A DNA stretch of 64,000 nt from Mycobacterium sp. ELW1 (GCF_008329905.1 NZ_CP032155.1:2914001-2978000), one strand, 5' to 3'. Numbered from the stretch's first letter, positions 1-10,323 are shown. Numbers and translations: made by a program. Notes: a model not told the origin generated them from the letters alone.

Positions 1-1355
1 CGGTCGGCGGCGGCCTTGATGCAGGCCTTGAGGTTGGCCGAGGTGCGGCGCTCCTCGTCCATGATGCCGACCTTGATGGTGTTCTGCGGCAGGCCCAGCA
101 CGTCCTCGACGCGGCTGAACAGTTCGCAGGTGAACGCGACCTCATCGGGCCCGTGCATCTTGGGCTTCACGATGTAGATCGACCCGGTCCGGCTGTTCTG
201 CCGCGGGCTGCCGTCCTCGGCCTTGAGGCCGTGCACCGCGATCAGGCTGGTGAACAGCGCGTCCTGGATGCCTTCGGGGATCTCGTTGCCCTCAGCATCG
301 ACAATCGCGTCGTTTGTCATCAGGTGCCCGACGTTGCGGACGAACAGCAGGCTGCGCCCGGGCAGCGTCAACTCGCCGTCGCCCGGCGTCTTGTAGGTCC
401 GGTCGTCGTTGAGCACGCGGGTGAAGCTCTTGCCGCCCTTGCTGACCTCTTCGGCCAGGTCACCCCTGTTCAGGCCGAGCCAGTTGCGGTAGCCGAGCAC
501 CTTGTCGTCGGCGTCGACGGCGGCCACCGAGTCCTCGAAGTCCATGATCGTGGTGATCGCGGACTCCAGCACGACGTCCTTGACGCCGGCTTTGTCGGTC
601 TTGCCGACGGGCGACTCGGGGTCGATCAGGATCTCGATGTGCAGGCCGTTGTTGACCAACAGCACCGACCAGGCGGGTTCGCCGAGCTCGCCGGTGTAGC
701 CGACGAACTTCTCCGGGCTGGCCAGCCCGGTGGACTCGTCGCCCAGCGCGATCTCCAGGGCGCCGTCGGCGACGCTGATGCCCGTCGCGTCGGCCCATGA
801 TCCCGACGCCAGCGGAACGGCCTTGTCGAGGAAGTCGCGGGCGTAGGCGATCACCTTGTCGCCGCGGATCTGGTTGTAGCTGGTGCCCGGCTCGGCGCCG
901 CCCTCGGTGCTGATGACGTCGGTGCCGTAGAGGGCGTCGTACAGCGAACCCCAGCGGGCGTTCGCGGCGTTGAGCGCGAAGCGGGCGTTGAGGATCGGAA
1001 CCACCAGCTGCGGGCCGGCGGTGGTGGTGATCTCGTCGTCCACGCCGGAGGTGGTGATGCTGAAGTCACCCGGATCCGGCTGCAGGTAGCCGATGTCGGT
1101 GAGGAACTGCTGGTACTCACCGGCGTCGATGCCGCCGATGATCCGCTGCCGATGCCACCTGTCGATCTGCGCCTGCAGATCGTCGCGGCGGGCGAGCAGA
1201 TCCTGATTCTGCGGCGTCAGGTCGGTGACGACCTTGTCCACCCCGGCCCAGAAGCTGTCGGCATCAATCCCGGTGCCGGGCAGCGCCTCGTTGGTGATGA
1301 AGTCGTACAACACCTGCGCCACACGCAGGTTGCCCACGGGCACGCGATCGCTCAT
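1..1355 (-). CDS. glcB: Malate synthase G, 5' part (runs off the window edge)
   Basis: Glyoxylate-shunt enzyme that condenses glyoxylate with acetyl-CoA to malate in the cytosol. About 451 of the usual ~720-740 residues are present; the C-terminal part, including the catalytic Asp region, lies outside the window. The translation follows mycobacterial GlcB closely, with DFEDS near residue 272 and MDEERR near residue 432, a region that holds a Mg ligand in the M. tuberculosis enzyme. The ATG at 1355 is preceded by GGAGG a few bases upstream, which fixes the start. It is truncated only by the window, with no frameshift seen. Confidence 0.95.
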   Translation of the reverse strand, partial: MSDRVPVGNLRVAQVLYDFITNEALPGTGIDADSFWAGVDKVVTDLTPQNQDLLARRDDLQAQIDRWHRQRIIGGIDAGEYQQFLTDIGYLQPDPGDFSITTSGVDDEITTTAGPQLVVPILNARFALNAANARWGSLYDALYGTDVISTEGGAEPGTSYNQIRGDKVIAYARDFLDKAVPLASGSWADATGISVADGALEIALGDESTGLASPEKFVGYTGELGEPAWSVLLVNNGLHIEILIDPESPVGKTDKAGVKDVVLESAITTIMDFEDSVAAVDADDKVLGYRNWLGLNRGDLAEEVSKGGKSFTRVLNDDRTYKTPGDGELTLPGRSLLFVRNVGHLMTNDAIVDAEGNEIPEGIQDALFTSLIAVHGLKAEDGSPRQNSRTGSIYIVKPKMHGPDEVAFTCELFSRVEDVLGLPQNTIKVGIMDEERRTSANLKACIKAAAD

Positions 1356-1374
1356 CTGTCCTCCCTCACGACAA

Positions 1375-2292
1375 TCAATTCATCTTACCCGCAGGTAGGA
1401 ACCCCTCCGACAGAGTGTCGTAGGCCACCTCCGCACCCAGCAGCCGCTCACACCACGCCAGCAGCGCCGCCCGCAACGGCGCGGCGCGCTCGGCTATAAC
1501 CCCCTGGCGCCGGACGTATTCCGCTCGCCCGGCGGGTTCCTCGACGGTGATGGGCTCAAACCCGAAGTCCGACAGGTCATAGGGACTCGCCCGCATGTCG
1601 AGCTCACGTGCGTCCGCGGCCAGCTCCAGGCAGCCCACCAGCAACTCCGAATTCACCAGCGGTCCGAGCTTGAAGCACCACTTGTAGAGATCCATGTTCG
1701 CGTGCAGACACCCCGGCTGTTCCCAGTCGCGCTGCGCGGCGCGGGTCGGTATTCCGCGGTTGCGTGGCGCGGCCGCGGCCGTGAAGAACCGATAGGCGTC
1801 GAAATGAGTGCAGCGCAGCGGCATCGACTCCACCACCGCATCGGTACCCGGCCCGCCGAGTCGCAGCGGCACCGCGCCGTGGCGAACCGCGTCGGAGCGG
1901 TAGACCATCGCCCATTCGTGCAGCCCGAAGCAGCCGAACTGCGGCGCGCGTGCTTCGGTGCGGCGCAGCAGGTCGGCCACGAAACCGACCGTGGACAGCC
2001 GGGAGTGCAGGAAGCCGGAGCCGACGGTCACGCCGTCGGGCGTGGCGTGATAGCCCGCGCGGTCGAGGTATTCCGCACTCGCCGGGCCGGCCAGCGAGGT
2101 GCCGTAACCGGGATGCCACACCCGCAGCTGGCGCGGTCGCAGGCTGTAGTAGGTGAACAGGAAATCCCACACCGGATGCGCCTCGCCGCGGCGGGCGCGC
2201 TGCAGATGCGGGCCGGTGAACCGCTCCACCCGGGCGCGGTGAGCCGCCGCCATCCCCAGCCATGTGTGTTCGGCCAGCGGGCCGTCACGCAC
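1375..2292 (-). CDS. Conserved actinobacterial protein, often labelled 3-methyladenine DNA glycosylase
   Basis: A 305-residue protein starting at GTG and overlapping the stop of the upstream CNNM gene by 8 bases, so the two are probably co-translated. It belongs to an actinobacterial family recognisable by [15 protein letters not shown] near residue 40 and WHPGYG just after it. Database entries of this family often carry the name 3-methyladenine DNA glycosylase, but I see no HhH-GPD or AlkA-like signature, so I treat that name as unproven. Conserved His, Cys and Trp residues ([22 protein letters not shown]) suggest an enzyme or metal site. Function unknown. Confidence 0.75.
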   Translation of the reverse strand: MRDGPLAEHTWLGMAAAHRARVERFTGPHLQRARRGEAHPVWDFLFTYYSLRPRQLRVWHPGYGTSLAGPASAEYLDRAGYHATPDGVTVGSGFLHSRLSTVGFVADLLRRTEARAPQFGCFGLHEWAMVYRSDAVRHGAVPLRLGGPGTDAVVESMPLRCTHFDAYRFFTAAAAPRNRGIPTRAAQRDWEQPGCLHANMDLYKWCFKLGPLVNSELLVGCLELAADARELDMRASPYDLSDFGFEPITVEEPAGRAEYVRRQGVIAERAAPLRAALLAWCERLLGAEVAYDTLSEGFLPAGKMN

Positions 2293-3337
2293 GGTGCATC
2301 CCGTCGCGCACCGTGCCGATCAGGTCCTCGACCAGGTCCTCCAGCGCGACCATGGCGCATACCGACTCATCGCCGTCGGTGACCAGGGCCAGGTGGCTGT
2401 TGTCGCGACGCAGCTGGGACAGCGCGTCCGGCAGCGGCATGTCGTTGGTAACCCGCGGCAGCGGACGCACCACGGAGCCGTCGACGACCGCGTCGCGCTC
2501 GTCGATCCGGTCGAGGATGTCCTTGATGTGGACGAAGCCGATGAAGTCGCCGCCGGCATCGGTGACCGGGAACCGGGAGTAGCCCGTCTCGTTGAGCGCC
2601 TGCTCGATGGCGCTGACGGTCGGCCCGCTGCCGGGCCGGGCGACCGGCACCGTCCGGATGTCGCGCACCGGCACGGCCACGTCGTTGACCACCCGGTTGC
2701 GGATCTGCAGCGCCCGGGTCAGCCGCATGTGTTCCTCCGGGTCCAGCAGCCCTTCGGATCGCGATTCGGCGATCATCTCCGCGAGTTCGACGGTGGACAC
2801 CGTGACGTCGAGTTCGTCCTTGGCTTCGACGCCGAAGGCGCGCAACGTGGTGTTGGCCGCCCAGTTGTAGAAAGCGATGAACGGCCGGGCGAACCGCACG
2901 TAGACCAGATACACCGGGATCACCAGCATCGCCGTCTTCTCCGGACCGGCGATCGCGATGTTCTTGGGCACCATCTCGCCGAGCAGCACATGCAACGTCA
3001 CCACGACGCCCAGCGCCACCACGAACGACACGGTGTGCAGGACGGCGTCGGGAACCCCGACCAGATCGAAGGGCTTCTCCAGCAGGTGGGCCACCGCGGG
3101 CTCGCCGACCCGGCCGAGCAGGATCGAACACACGGTGATGCCCAGCTGGGCGCCGGCCAGCATCAGGGACAGTTGCTCACCGGCCCGCAGCACCGTCACC
3201 GCGCTCCGTTTGCCTTGTTCGGCAAGGGCTTCCAGTCGGTCGCGGCGGGCCGAGATCAGCGCGAATTCGGACCCGACGAAGAAGGCGTTGGCGCCCAGCA
3301 GCGCGATGGTCAGCAGAACGCCCAGGAAGTCGCCCAT
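2285..3337 (-). CDS. CNNM/HlyC-type membrane protein with CBS pair (Rv1841c-like)
   Basis: 350 residues. The N-terminal DUF21 (CNNM) membrane domain, about residues 1-180, has several hydrophobic segments and the LGEMVPKNIAIAG motif typical of CorC/CNNM proteins. It is followed by two CBS motifs, about residues 200-340, with SRFPV and GFVHIKDILD. Relatives are implicated in Mg2+ or Co2+ export or homeostasis; the older name hemolysin is not supported. It follows a second CNNM paralogue with a TGATG stop-start overlap, so the pair probably forms one unit and perhaps a heteromer. Its C-terminus lacks the extra CorC/HlyC domain that the paralogue has. Confidence 0.9.
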   Translation of the reverse strand: MGDFLGVLLTIALLGANAFFVGSEFALISARRDRLEALAEQGKRSAVTVLRAGEQLSLMLAGAQLGITVCSILLGRVGEPAVAHLLEKPFDLVGVPDAVLHTVSFVVALGVVVTLHVLLGEMVPKNIAIAGPEKTAMLVIPVYLVYVRFARPFIAFYNWAANTTLRAFGVEAKDELDVTVSTVELAEMIAESRSEGLLDPEEHMRLTRALQIRNRVVNDVAVPVRDIRTVPVARPGSGPTVSAIEQALNETGYSRFPVTDAGGDFIGFVHIKDILDRIDERDAVVDGSVVRPLPRVTNDMPLPDALSQLRRDNSHLALVTDGDESVCAMVALEDLVEDLIGTVRDGMHRA

Positions 3338-4697
3338 CAGCCCTCCCGCCCCGGGTCGCCGCGGCGGCCCAACTCGGTCAGCACGAGCTGATCGATCCGG
3401 CGGCCGTCCATCTCGACGACGGTGGCCCGCCAGTGAACCGGGTCGTCGAAGAGGCCGTCCGGGTCGAAGGCGGACAGTTCGACCGATTCGCCGGGCTCGG
3501 GAATGTGGCCCAGCTTCTCCAGCACCAGCCCGCCGATCGTTTCGTATTCGCCTTCGGGGGCGCGGAATCCGGTGGCTTCCGACACCTCGTCGATGCGCAG
3601 CAGCCCCGACACCTGCCAGCCCTGCCCTGCCTTCTGGAAGTCGGGTGTGGAGTCGTCGTGCTCGTCGCGGACGTCACCGACGATCTCTTCGATCAGGTCC
3701 TCGACGGTGACCATGCCCGCGGTGCCGCCGTATTCGTCGACCACCATCGCGGTCTGCAGGCCGTGGGCGCGAAGCTGGGCCATCAGCGCGTCGCCGTCCA
3801 GCGACGCCGGGACCGTGGGCACCGGGATCGCCATCGACACCAGCCGGGTGGTCGAACGCTCCTCGGCGGGCACGCCGAACACCTGCTTGACGTGTACCAG
3901 GCCGATGGTTTCGTCCAGGTCGCCGCGGACGATGGGGAAGCGGGAGAAGCCGGTGCTCGCCGAGGCGGTGACCAGGTCGGCGACCGTGCTGTCGGCGTCG
4001 AGTGCCTCGATCTCGGTGCGCGGGGTCATGAACTCCTCGGCGATCCGCGACCCGAACTGCAGCGACCGGTTCACCAGCGCCGCCGTGGCCTCGTCGAGCG
4101 AGCCATGCTCGGCCGAGCTGCGGACCAGCGACCCGAGTTCTTCGGGGAGCGCGCCGAGCGCAGTTCCTCGGCCGGCTCGATGCCCATCCGGCGCAGGATC
4201 CAGTTGGCGGTGCCGTTGGTGAGCTTGATGATCGGGGTCATCACTGTCGAGAACATCAGCTGGAATCCGGCGGTGGCGCGCGCGGTCGGCACCGGCCGCG
4301 CGACCGCGAGGTTCTTGGGCACCAGTTCGCCGAACACCATCGACAAGGAGGTGGCGATCAGGATCGCCAGGGTCAGCGAGATCACGGCGGCCGCCCGCTG
4401 CGGCACATGCAGCAGCTCGAGGACCGGATCGAGCAGCCGCGCCAGGACGGGCTCGGCGAGATAACCGGTGGCCAGCGTGGTGATCGAAATGCCCAATTGC
4501 GCGCCGGACAGCTGGAAGGACAGCGTGCGATGCGCTTTCGCGACGTTCTGGTCGCTGCGGTCACCGGTGCGGGCGTTCGCGTCGACGGTGCTGCGTTCCA
4601 GGGCGGTCAGCGAGAACTCGGCGGCGACGAACAACGCCGTTCCGAGGGTCAGCACGACGATCGCCAACAGGCTCAACGCGGTGTACATGGCGGTCAT
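3337..4697 (-). CDS. CNNM/HlyC-type membrane protein with CBS and CorC domains (Rv1842c-like), frameshifted here
   Basis: Two overlapping reading frames together encode one ~453-residue CNNM protein. The first carries the DUF21 membrane domain ([10 protein letters not shown]) and runs correctly to EELRSARSP. The sense then continues one frame over as the CBS pair ([24 protein letters not shown]) and the C-terminal CorC/HlyC domain. The break is at the G run 4144-4147. A fifth G there restores the expected [12 protein letters not shown]. All domains are otherwise intact and well conserved, so sequence error or very recent mutation is more likely than old decay. The start is taken as the ATG at 4697; a GTG at 4721 is an alternative. 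Confidence 0.85.
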
Positions 4698-4887
4698 GAG
4701 CGGGTGGGGCAGCCGGGCCACATGCCCGGCCGGCTAGAAGAAGGTTCGGCCTCGGCCTCGTCTGCGGGGCGCTCGCCCCAGGCAGCCCGATCCGCGGGGA
4801 CCTCGATGGGTGCCTGCGGCACAGGTTCCCTTTCCTCGGGGAGCAGAACAAATCCCTATGTTAGCGGCTTCGCCGACGATGACCGGC

Positions 4888-6333
<1,446 letters not shown>

Positions 6334-6342
6334 CTAACGGCG

Positions 6343-7797
6343 CTACGCCTCGACTTCGGTGCGGTCACCGCTCCACAGGGTGTGGAATCGGGCGGCCGGG
6401 TCGGCGTCGGTCCGGCCGTAGGTGTGTGCGCCGAAGAAGTCGCGCAGGCCCTGGGTCAGCGCCGCGGGCAGCCGTTCGGTGCGCAGCGCGTCGTAGTAGG
6501 ACAGCGCCGAGGCGAACCCGGGGATCGGAATGCCCAGCTCGGTGGCCTTCACCACGACGCGACGCCAGCTGTCGATCCCGGCCTCGACCGCATCGCGGAA
6601 GTACGGCGCGGCGATCAGCGTCGCCAGGTCGGCGTTCTCGTCGAACGCTTCCTTGATCCGGTTGAGGAACTTCGCGCGAATGATGCAGCCGCCGCGCCAG
6701 ATCGTGGCCATGTCGCCGGGGGTGATGTTCCAGTCGTACTCGTTGCTGCCGGCCTGGATCTGGTTGAAGCCCTGGGCGTAGGCGATGATCTTCGAGGCGT
6801 AGAGCGCCTTGCTGACGTCATCGATGAATTGCGCTGCGTCCGTGGGTCGTTCACCCAGGTCGCCGGAGGCCAGGCCGGTCGTAGCCTTGCGCTGCGGGAC
6901 CGAGCCCGACAGTGCGCGGGCGAAGACCGCCTCGGCGATACCGGTCACCGGCACTCCGAGATCCAGCGCCGACTTGACCGTCCAGCGGCCGGTGCCCTTC
7001 TGCTCGGCCTCATCGACGATGACGTCGACGAGCGGCTTGCCGGTCTTGGCGTCGGTCTGGCGCAGCACCTCGGCGGTGATCTCGATCAGGTAGCTGTCCA
7101 GATCGCCCTTGTTCCACTCCGCGAAGATCTCGGCGATCTCGGGTGCGGTCTTGCCGAGCCCGTCGCGCAGCAGCTGGTAGGCCTCGCCGATGAGCTGCAT
7201 GTCGGAGTACTCGATGCCGTTGTGCACCATCTTGACGAAGTGGCCGGCACCGTCGGGGCCGATGTGGGTGCAGCACGGAACGCCGTCGACGTGCGCGGAG
7301 ATCTCCTCGAGCAGCGGCCCCAGCGACTTGTAGGACTCGGCGGGCCCGCCCGGCATGATCGACGGCCCCTTCAATGCGCCTTCCTCACCGCCGGAGATGC
7401 CGGCGCCGACGAAGTGCAGTCCGCGCTCGCGCACCGCCTTCTCGCGGCGGATGGTGTCGGTGTACAGCGCGTTGCCGCCGTCGATGATGATGTCGCCCGG
7501 CTCGAAGACCTCGCACAGCTCGTTGATCACCGCGTCGGTCGGGTCGCCGGCCTTGACCATGATCAGCGCACGACGTGGCTTCTCCAGCGCGGCGGCGAAT
7601 TCGGCCATCGTCTCGGTGCGCACGAAGTTGCCCTCGGATCCGTGCTCGGCGAGTACGGCATCGGTCTTGGCGACCGACCGGTTGTGCAAGGCGACGGTAT
7701 AGCCGTGGTGGGCGAAGTTCCGCGCGATGTTCGATCCCATCACCGCCATTCCGGTAACACCGATCTGTGCAGTACCGTCCGTTTGCGGTGAGCTCAT
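6343..7797 (-). CDS. gnd1: 6-phosphogluconate dehydrogenase, decarboxylating
   Basis: 484-residue enzyme of the oxidative pentose phosphate pathway that converts 6-phosphogluconate to ribulose 5-phosphate with CO2 release and NADPH formation. The N-terminal dinucleotide fold starts at IGVTGMAVMGSNIA, and the active-site stretch DGAGHFVKMVHNGIEY is complete. The frame stays open upstream to 7878, but the ATG at 7797 has AAAGG about 8 bases before it and gives the family's usual start and length. It is followed closely by guaB1. The M. tuberculosis counterpart is Rv1844c. Confidence 0.93.
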   Translation of the reverse strand: MSSPQTDGTAQIGVTGMAVMGSNIARNFAHHGYTVALHNRSVAKTDAVLAEHGSEGNFVRTETMAEFAAALEKPRRALIMVKAGDPTDAVINELCEVFEPGDIIIDGGNALYTDTIRREKAVRERGLHFVGAGISGGEEGALKGPSIMPGGPAESYKSLGPLLEEISAHVDGVPCCTHIGPDGAGHFVKMVHNGIEYSDMQLIGEAYQLLRDGLGKTAPEIAEIFAEWNKGDLDSYLIEITAEVLRQTDAKTGKPLVDVIVDEAEQKGTGRWTVKSALDLGVPVTGIAEAVFARALSGSVPQRKATTGLASGDLGERPTDAAQFIDDVSKALYASKIIAYAQGFNQIQAGSNEYDWNITPGDMATIWRGGCIIRAKFLNRIKEAFDENADLATLIAAPYFRDAVEAGIDSWRRVVVKATELGIPIPGFASALSYYDALRTERLPAALTQGLRDFFGAHTYGRTDADPAARFHTLWSGDRTEVEA

Positions 7798-7841
7798 CTC
7801 GCGCCTTTCGATTGTGTGGATTTTGTTGTCGCAGAACAGAT

Positions 7842-8768
7842 TCAGGAAAGAAATAGTCGGTGCAGCTCGGTCAGCCACGGCACCGCGACCGCGACCGTGG
7901 GCACCACCAGCACCGCGGCCGCCGTGGCGTAGGCGGCCAGTGACAGCGCCAGACTGTTGGGATCGCCGGCGAGCCGGCGCACCCGGATCAGCGTGGTCGG
8001 GCCGCCACCGGCCAGGGCACCTTTCGGCGTGCGGGCGGCCGCGCAGGCCACCAGCGCGCGGGCCAGCGGAGCGGGTCCTGCGGTGCGCACCGCGGCATCG
8101 TCGGCGAGCATCTCCACGAGCAGCCGAACCGCATTGAGCGCGCTGCCGCTGCGGACGAAGCGGGGGAACGCCGTGTGCACGGCGATGAACGCCTCGAGCA
8201 CCAAATCGTGGCGGGCCCGCAGATGCGCCCGCTCATGGCTGAGGATCGCGGTGAGTTCGGTGTCGCTCAACGCCGACAGGGTGCCCTGGCTGAGCACGAC
8301 CCGGCTGCGCACTCCGGGCAGGCAGTAGGCCAGCGGTTCGGACACGTCGAGCACCCGCAGCCCGTGCATACCGTGCCGGCAGTCGCCCAGCAGGTCGACG
8401 ACCATCCGGTGGTGGGCCCGGCGGCGCCGGGTGGCGACCGCGACCTGCACCGCCGCGACCACCAGTCGAGCGCCGATGAGCAGGGTGATCGCGAAGACCA
8501 CGACGTATGCCGTCCACAGCGGCCAGCCCAGCACTTCGATCTCGCTGGTGATCGTCGCGGTGGGACGGCCGTCCGGGCCGGGGGCGAACAGCCGGCTCGC
8601 GATGGCCAGTCCGGCGCTGAATGCGGAGAGCACGGCGGCCACCGCAATCGACTGCCAGAGCACGATCGCGGCCCGCGGCGCGCGCATCGGCCATGAGGCC
8701 CGGGCCAGCAGCGCGGGCACAGGACCAACCAGCATCAAGGCGAGGAAGGTGAAGGCCAGCGCGGACAC
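7842..8768 (-). CDS. BlaR1-type M56 membrane metallopeptidase (Rv1845c-like)
   Basis: 308 residues, GTG start. Hydrophobic segments occur near residues 1-25, 35-60 and 90-115 and at the C-terminus. The zinc motif HERAH (in ILSHERAHLRARHD, about residue 180) marks it as an M56 peptidase. It begins 14 bases after the stop of the BlaI-like repressor gene, the standard partner, so it is probably the protease arm of a BlaI-type switch. Unlike staphylococcal BlaR1 it has no C-terminal penicillin-sensing domain, so the signal is unknown. It lies 44 bases upstream of gnd1 on the same strand. Confidence 0.88.
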   Translation of the reverse strand: MSALAFTFLALMLVGPVPALLARASWPMRAPRAAIVLWQSIAVAAVLSAFSAGLAIASRLFAPGPDGRPTATITSEIEVLGWPLWTAYVVVFAITLLIGARLVVAAVQVAVATRRRRAHHRMVVDLLGDCRHGMHGLRVLDVSEPLAYCLPGVRSRVVLSQGTLSALSDTELTAILSHERAHLRARHDLVLEAFIAVHTAFPRFVRSGSALNAVRLLVEMLADDAAVRTAGPAPLARALVACAAARTPKGALAGGGPTTLIRVRRLAGDPNSLALSLAAYATAAAVLVVPTVAVAVPWLTELHRLFLS

Positions 8769-8782
8769 GCTGAAATTGTCCC

Positions 8783-9199
8783 TCAGGCGTTGGGCATGCC
8801 GCCAGCGGGCCAGGTGGAACGGTGCTTGGACTCCAATTCGGCCAATGCGCGCCGCAATGCGTCCGCCTCGTCGACGCCCACGCGCTCGACGAAGTGCACC
8901 AGGGCGGCCTGCCGGCCGCCGGAGTCGGAGGCCTGATCCAGTGCGTCGACCATCAGGCCGGCGACCAGTTCGTCGCGGCCGTGGACCGGTGCGTACTGGT
9001 GGGCGCGGTCATCCCGGATCTGGGAGACCAGGTTCTTGCGGGCCAGGCGCTGCAGGACGGTCATCACCGTGGTGTAAGCCAGGTCCCGTTCGGTACAGAG
9101 CGCCTCGTGGACCTGACGAACCGTCAACGGCTCACCAGCGGCCCACAAGTGGTCCATCACCGCGCGTTCAAGTTCGCCGAGACGAGTCAACTTGGCCAT
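8783..9199 (-). CDS. blaI: BlaI-family winged-helix repressor (Rv1846c-like)
   Basis: 138 residues matching BlaI/MecI repressors: GELERAVMDHLW at the N-terminus, a winged helix with TVMTVLQRLARKNLV at about residues 45-60, and a C-terminal dimerisation helix. M. tuberculosis BlaI (Rv1846c) represses its own gene, beta-lactamase blaC and ATP synthase genes, and is inactivated on beta-lactam exposure. An imperfect inverted repeat at 9231-9246, 32 bases before the ATG, is a good candidate for the self-operator. The M56 protease gene follows in the same unit. Confidence 0.92.
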   Translation of the reverse strand: MAKLTRLGELERAVMDHLWAAGEPLTVRQVHEALCTERDLAYTTVMTVLQRLARKNLVSQIRDDRAHQYAPVHGRDELVAGLMVDALDQASDSGGRQAALVHFVERVGVDEADALRRALAELESKHRSTWPAGGMPNA

Positions 9200-9230
9200 T
9201 TCCGTTCATCTCCGTAGGCAGTCAAATCAG

Positions 9231-9246
9231 AGTACTCCCGATTACT
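9231..9246. promoter_or_regulatory. Candidate BlaI operator upstream of blaI
   Basis: AGTACTCCCGATTACT is an imperfect palindrome (AGTA-N8-TACT, 12 of 16 positions symmetric) ending 32 bases upstream of the blaI ATG. The position fits autoregulation and the AGTA/TACT half-sites resemble BlaI-family sites. The exact mycobacterial consensus was not checked. Confidence 0.45.
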
Positions 9247-9357
9247 ACCGCGCGTCGTATCCAATAAGTCGATCAACTCCGCTCCGGACGGTGGTGTTCC
9301 CGCGGAGCCCCCGGTGACCGGGTCGGCGCAGGCCACCCGGCATAAAACGGTCAGAGT

Positions 9358-9373
9358 TGTGACAGCACTCACA
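9358..9373. promoter_or_regulatory. CRP-like site (TGTGA-N6-TCACA)
   Basis: TGTGACAGCACTCACA is a perfect match to the CRP consensus that mycobacterial Crp (Rv3676) also recognises. It ends 28 bases before the IdeR box of the divergently placed FhuF-like gene and lies about 160 bases upstream of blaI, so either gene could be the target. Confidence 0.55.
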
Positions 9374-9401
9374 GTAGCCACGCAGGCTTGCCATCCCTTC
9401 T

Positions 9402-9425
9402 TATGGTTAGGCTTACCTAACCATA
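9402..9425. promoter_or_regulatory. IdeR (iron) box of the FhuF-like gene
   Basis: A perfect 10+10 bp inverted repeat (TATGGTTAGG / CCTAACCATA, 4-base centre) that includes the DtxR/IdeR pattern GGTTAGGCTTACCTAACC. It ends 14 bases before the GTG start of the next gene, where bound Fe-IdeR would block transcription. This predicts repression in iron and induction on iron starvation. Confidence 0.85.
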
Positions 9426-9439
9426 GACGAGGAGGTGTC

Positions 9440-10156
9440 GTGACCGCAGCCGTGCTTGACCCATTGATCGACGGGATGACCATTCGCCGGGTCCTGCCGT
9501 TGCACGAATCCAGCCGCCGATTGCGCGACCTGACCCCGGAATCACCCCGTGTTCACGGGGTGGCGGTGATGGCCGATGTGTCCCGGCGACGTTGGTGGCC
9601 GCTGGATTCGGTGACCTCCGGACGGCTGGCTGCAATGTTCGAGTCGGCGGCCGACGAACTGGGGGACCGGCGGGCCGCCGCTCATCAGCTCGCGGCCACG
9701 TTCACCCATGCGGTTCTGGGCCGGGCGGTCACCCTGCTCGTCCTCGAGGGGCGGGCCTGGGACGCCGGGCCGGGAAATCTCTGGATGCACATCGACTCGG
9801 AGGGGTCGATCGACTGGGCCGCCGTCGTCGACCCCACACTGCGGGTGTTGCCCGATGATCCCGCGACCACCGGCGTGGTCCGGCTGCCCAACGAGCGCGC
9901 GCTGGCCACCTGGACCGCGCACCGCTGCCATCGCTCGCTGGAGCCCATTTTCGACGGCCTGCACCACCTGAGTCGTGGCTCGCTTACGCCGGCTGCCATG
10001 TGGCAGATGGTCGGGTCGGCGGTGGTCATCACCGCCACCCAGGTGCCGATGCTCACCGGCACCGGCGAACTCACCTGCATGCGGCGTGGCCAGGCGGTGC
10101 TCGACGCGCTGAGCGGATTCGGGCTGCCGGTACGGGCGCTGCGTCGCACGGGGTAG
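9440..10156 (+). CDS. FhuF-like, iron-regulated siderophore-associated protein
   Basis: 238 residues from the GTG at 9440, which follows AGGAGG at 9430-9435 with short spacing. The composition and pattern (LLVLEGRAWDAGPGNLWMH, then LPNERALATWTAHRCHRSLEPIF and a C-terminal PAAMWQMVGSAVV) fit the FhuF/IucC C-terminal-like family linked to reductive iron release from ferric siderophores. The paired-Cys 2Fe-2S motif of E. coli FhuF is not evident, so redox activity is uncertain. The IdeR box directly upstream supports an iron-acquisition role. M. tuberculosis has no counterpart at this spot between Rv1846c and Rv1847. Confidence 0.6.
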   Translation: MTAAVLDPLIDGMTIRRVLPLHESSRRLRDLTPESPRVHGVAVMADVSRRRWWPLDSVTSGRLAAMFESAADELGDRRAAAHQLAATFTHAVLGRAVTLLVLEGRAWDAGPGNLWMHIDSEGSIDWAAVVDPTLRVLPDDPATTGVVRLPNERALATWTAHRCHRSLEPIFDGLHHLSRGSLTPAAMWQMVGSAVVITATQVPMLTGTGELTCMRRGQAVLDALSGFGLPVRALRRTG

Positions 10157-10159
10157 CTC

Positions 10160-10188
10160 TTGTAACTTAGGCAAGGCTTGCCTAGTCT
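10160..10188 (+). promoter_or_regulatory. Sigma-A-type promoter with embedded IdeR box
   Basis: TTGTAA (10160-10165) and TAGTCT (10183-10188) are spaced by 17 bases, giving a good housekeeping promoter with a start expected near 10195. The 19-bp IdeR box TTAGGCAAGGCTTGCCTAG (10167-10185), with perfect TAGGCAAG/CTTGCCTA arms, overlaps the spacer and the -10. IdeR binding would exclude polymerase. It faces the structured region 10195-10290, not a protein start. Confidence 0.8.
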
Positions 10189-10194
10189 GTGATG

Positions 10195-10290
10195 ACCAGA
10201 CCAACGGACCGAGCCGGAGTTTCTGAGGGCTGCAGAAACCCCCGGTCCATGCCGAGGACGGGCCCCGCGTTCACACGCGGGGCCCGTCCC
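10195..10290 (+). ncRNA. mrsI: MrsI-like iron-responsive small RNA
   Basis: The stretch behind the IdeR-controlled promoter is non-coding and highly structured. An outer helix GGACCG (10206-10211) / CGGTCC (10243-10248) encloses an apical stem GTTTCTG (10219-10225) / CAGAAAC (10233-10239) with loop AGGGCTG. A perfect 13-bp terminator hairpin follows at 10257-10288. In M. tuberculosis the iron-starvation sRNA MrsI (ncRv11846) lies in the same place, between Rv1846c and Rv1847, is IdeR controlled, and represses non-essential iron proteins including bfrA. Here the position, the promoter and the size (~95 nt) agree, and bfrA lies in the same window at 57.2 kb. Ends are inferred from the promoter and terminator. 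Confidence 0.78.
10257..10288 (+). terminator. Strong intrinsic terminator hairpin of the MrsI-like RNA
   Basis: GACGGGCCCCGCG and its exact reverse complement (10276-10288) flank a 6-base loop TTCACA. No U-tract follows, as is common in mycobacteria. Confidence 0.8.
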
Positions 10291-10323
10291 TCGTCTCCAC
10301 CCGGCTGGTGTAGACACAGTTGC

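Noticed and set aside
2264..3391. 375-codon plus-strand frame opposite the first CNNM gene
   Set aside because: Antisense to a well-conserved gene and with no family likeness.
9314..9439. Extended N-terminus for the FhuF-like protein from 9314
   Set aside because: It would translate across the CRP-like and IdeR sites; the GTG at 9440 with AGGAGG upstream is far better.
10189..10323. Longer N-terminus for the Rv1847-like thioesterase from 10189
   Set aside because: It would run through the sRNA hairpins and terminator; the residues have no hotdog likeness, and the GTG at 10324 gives the family length.
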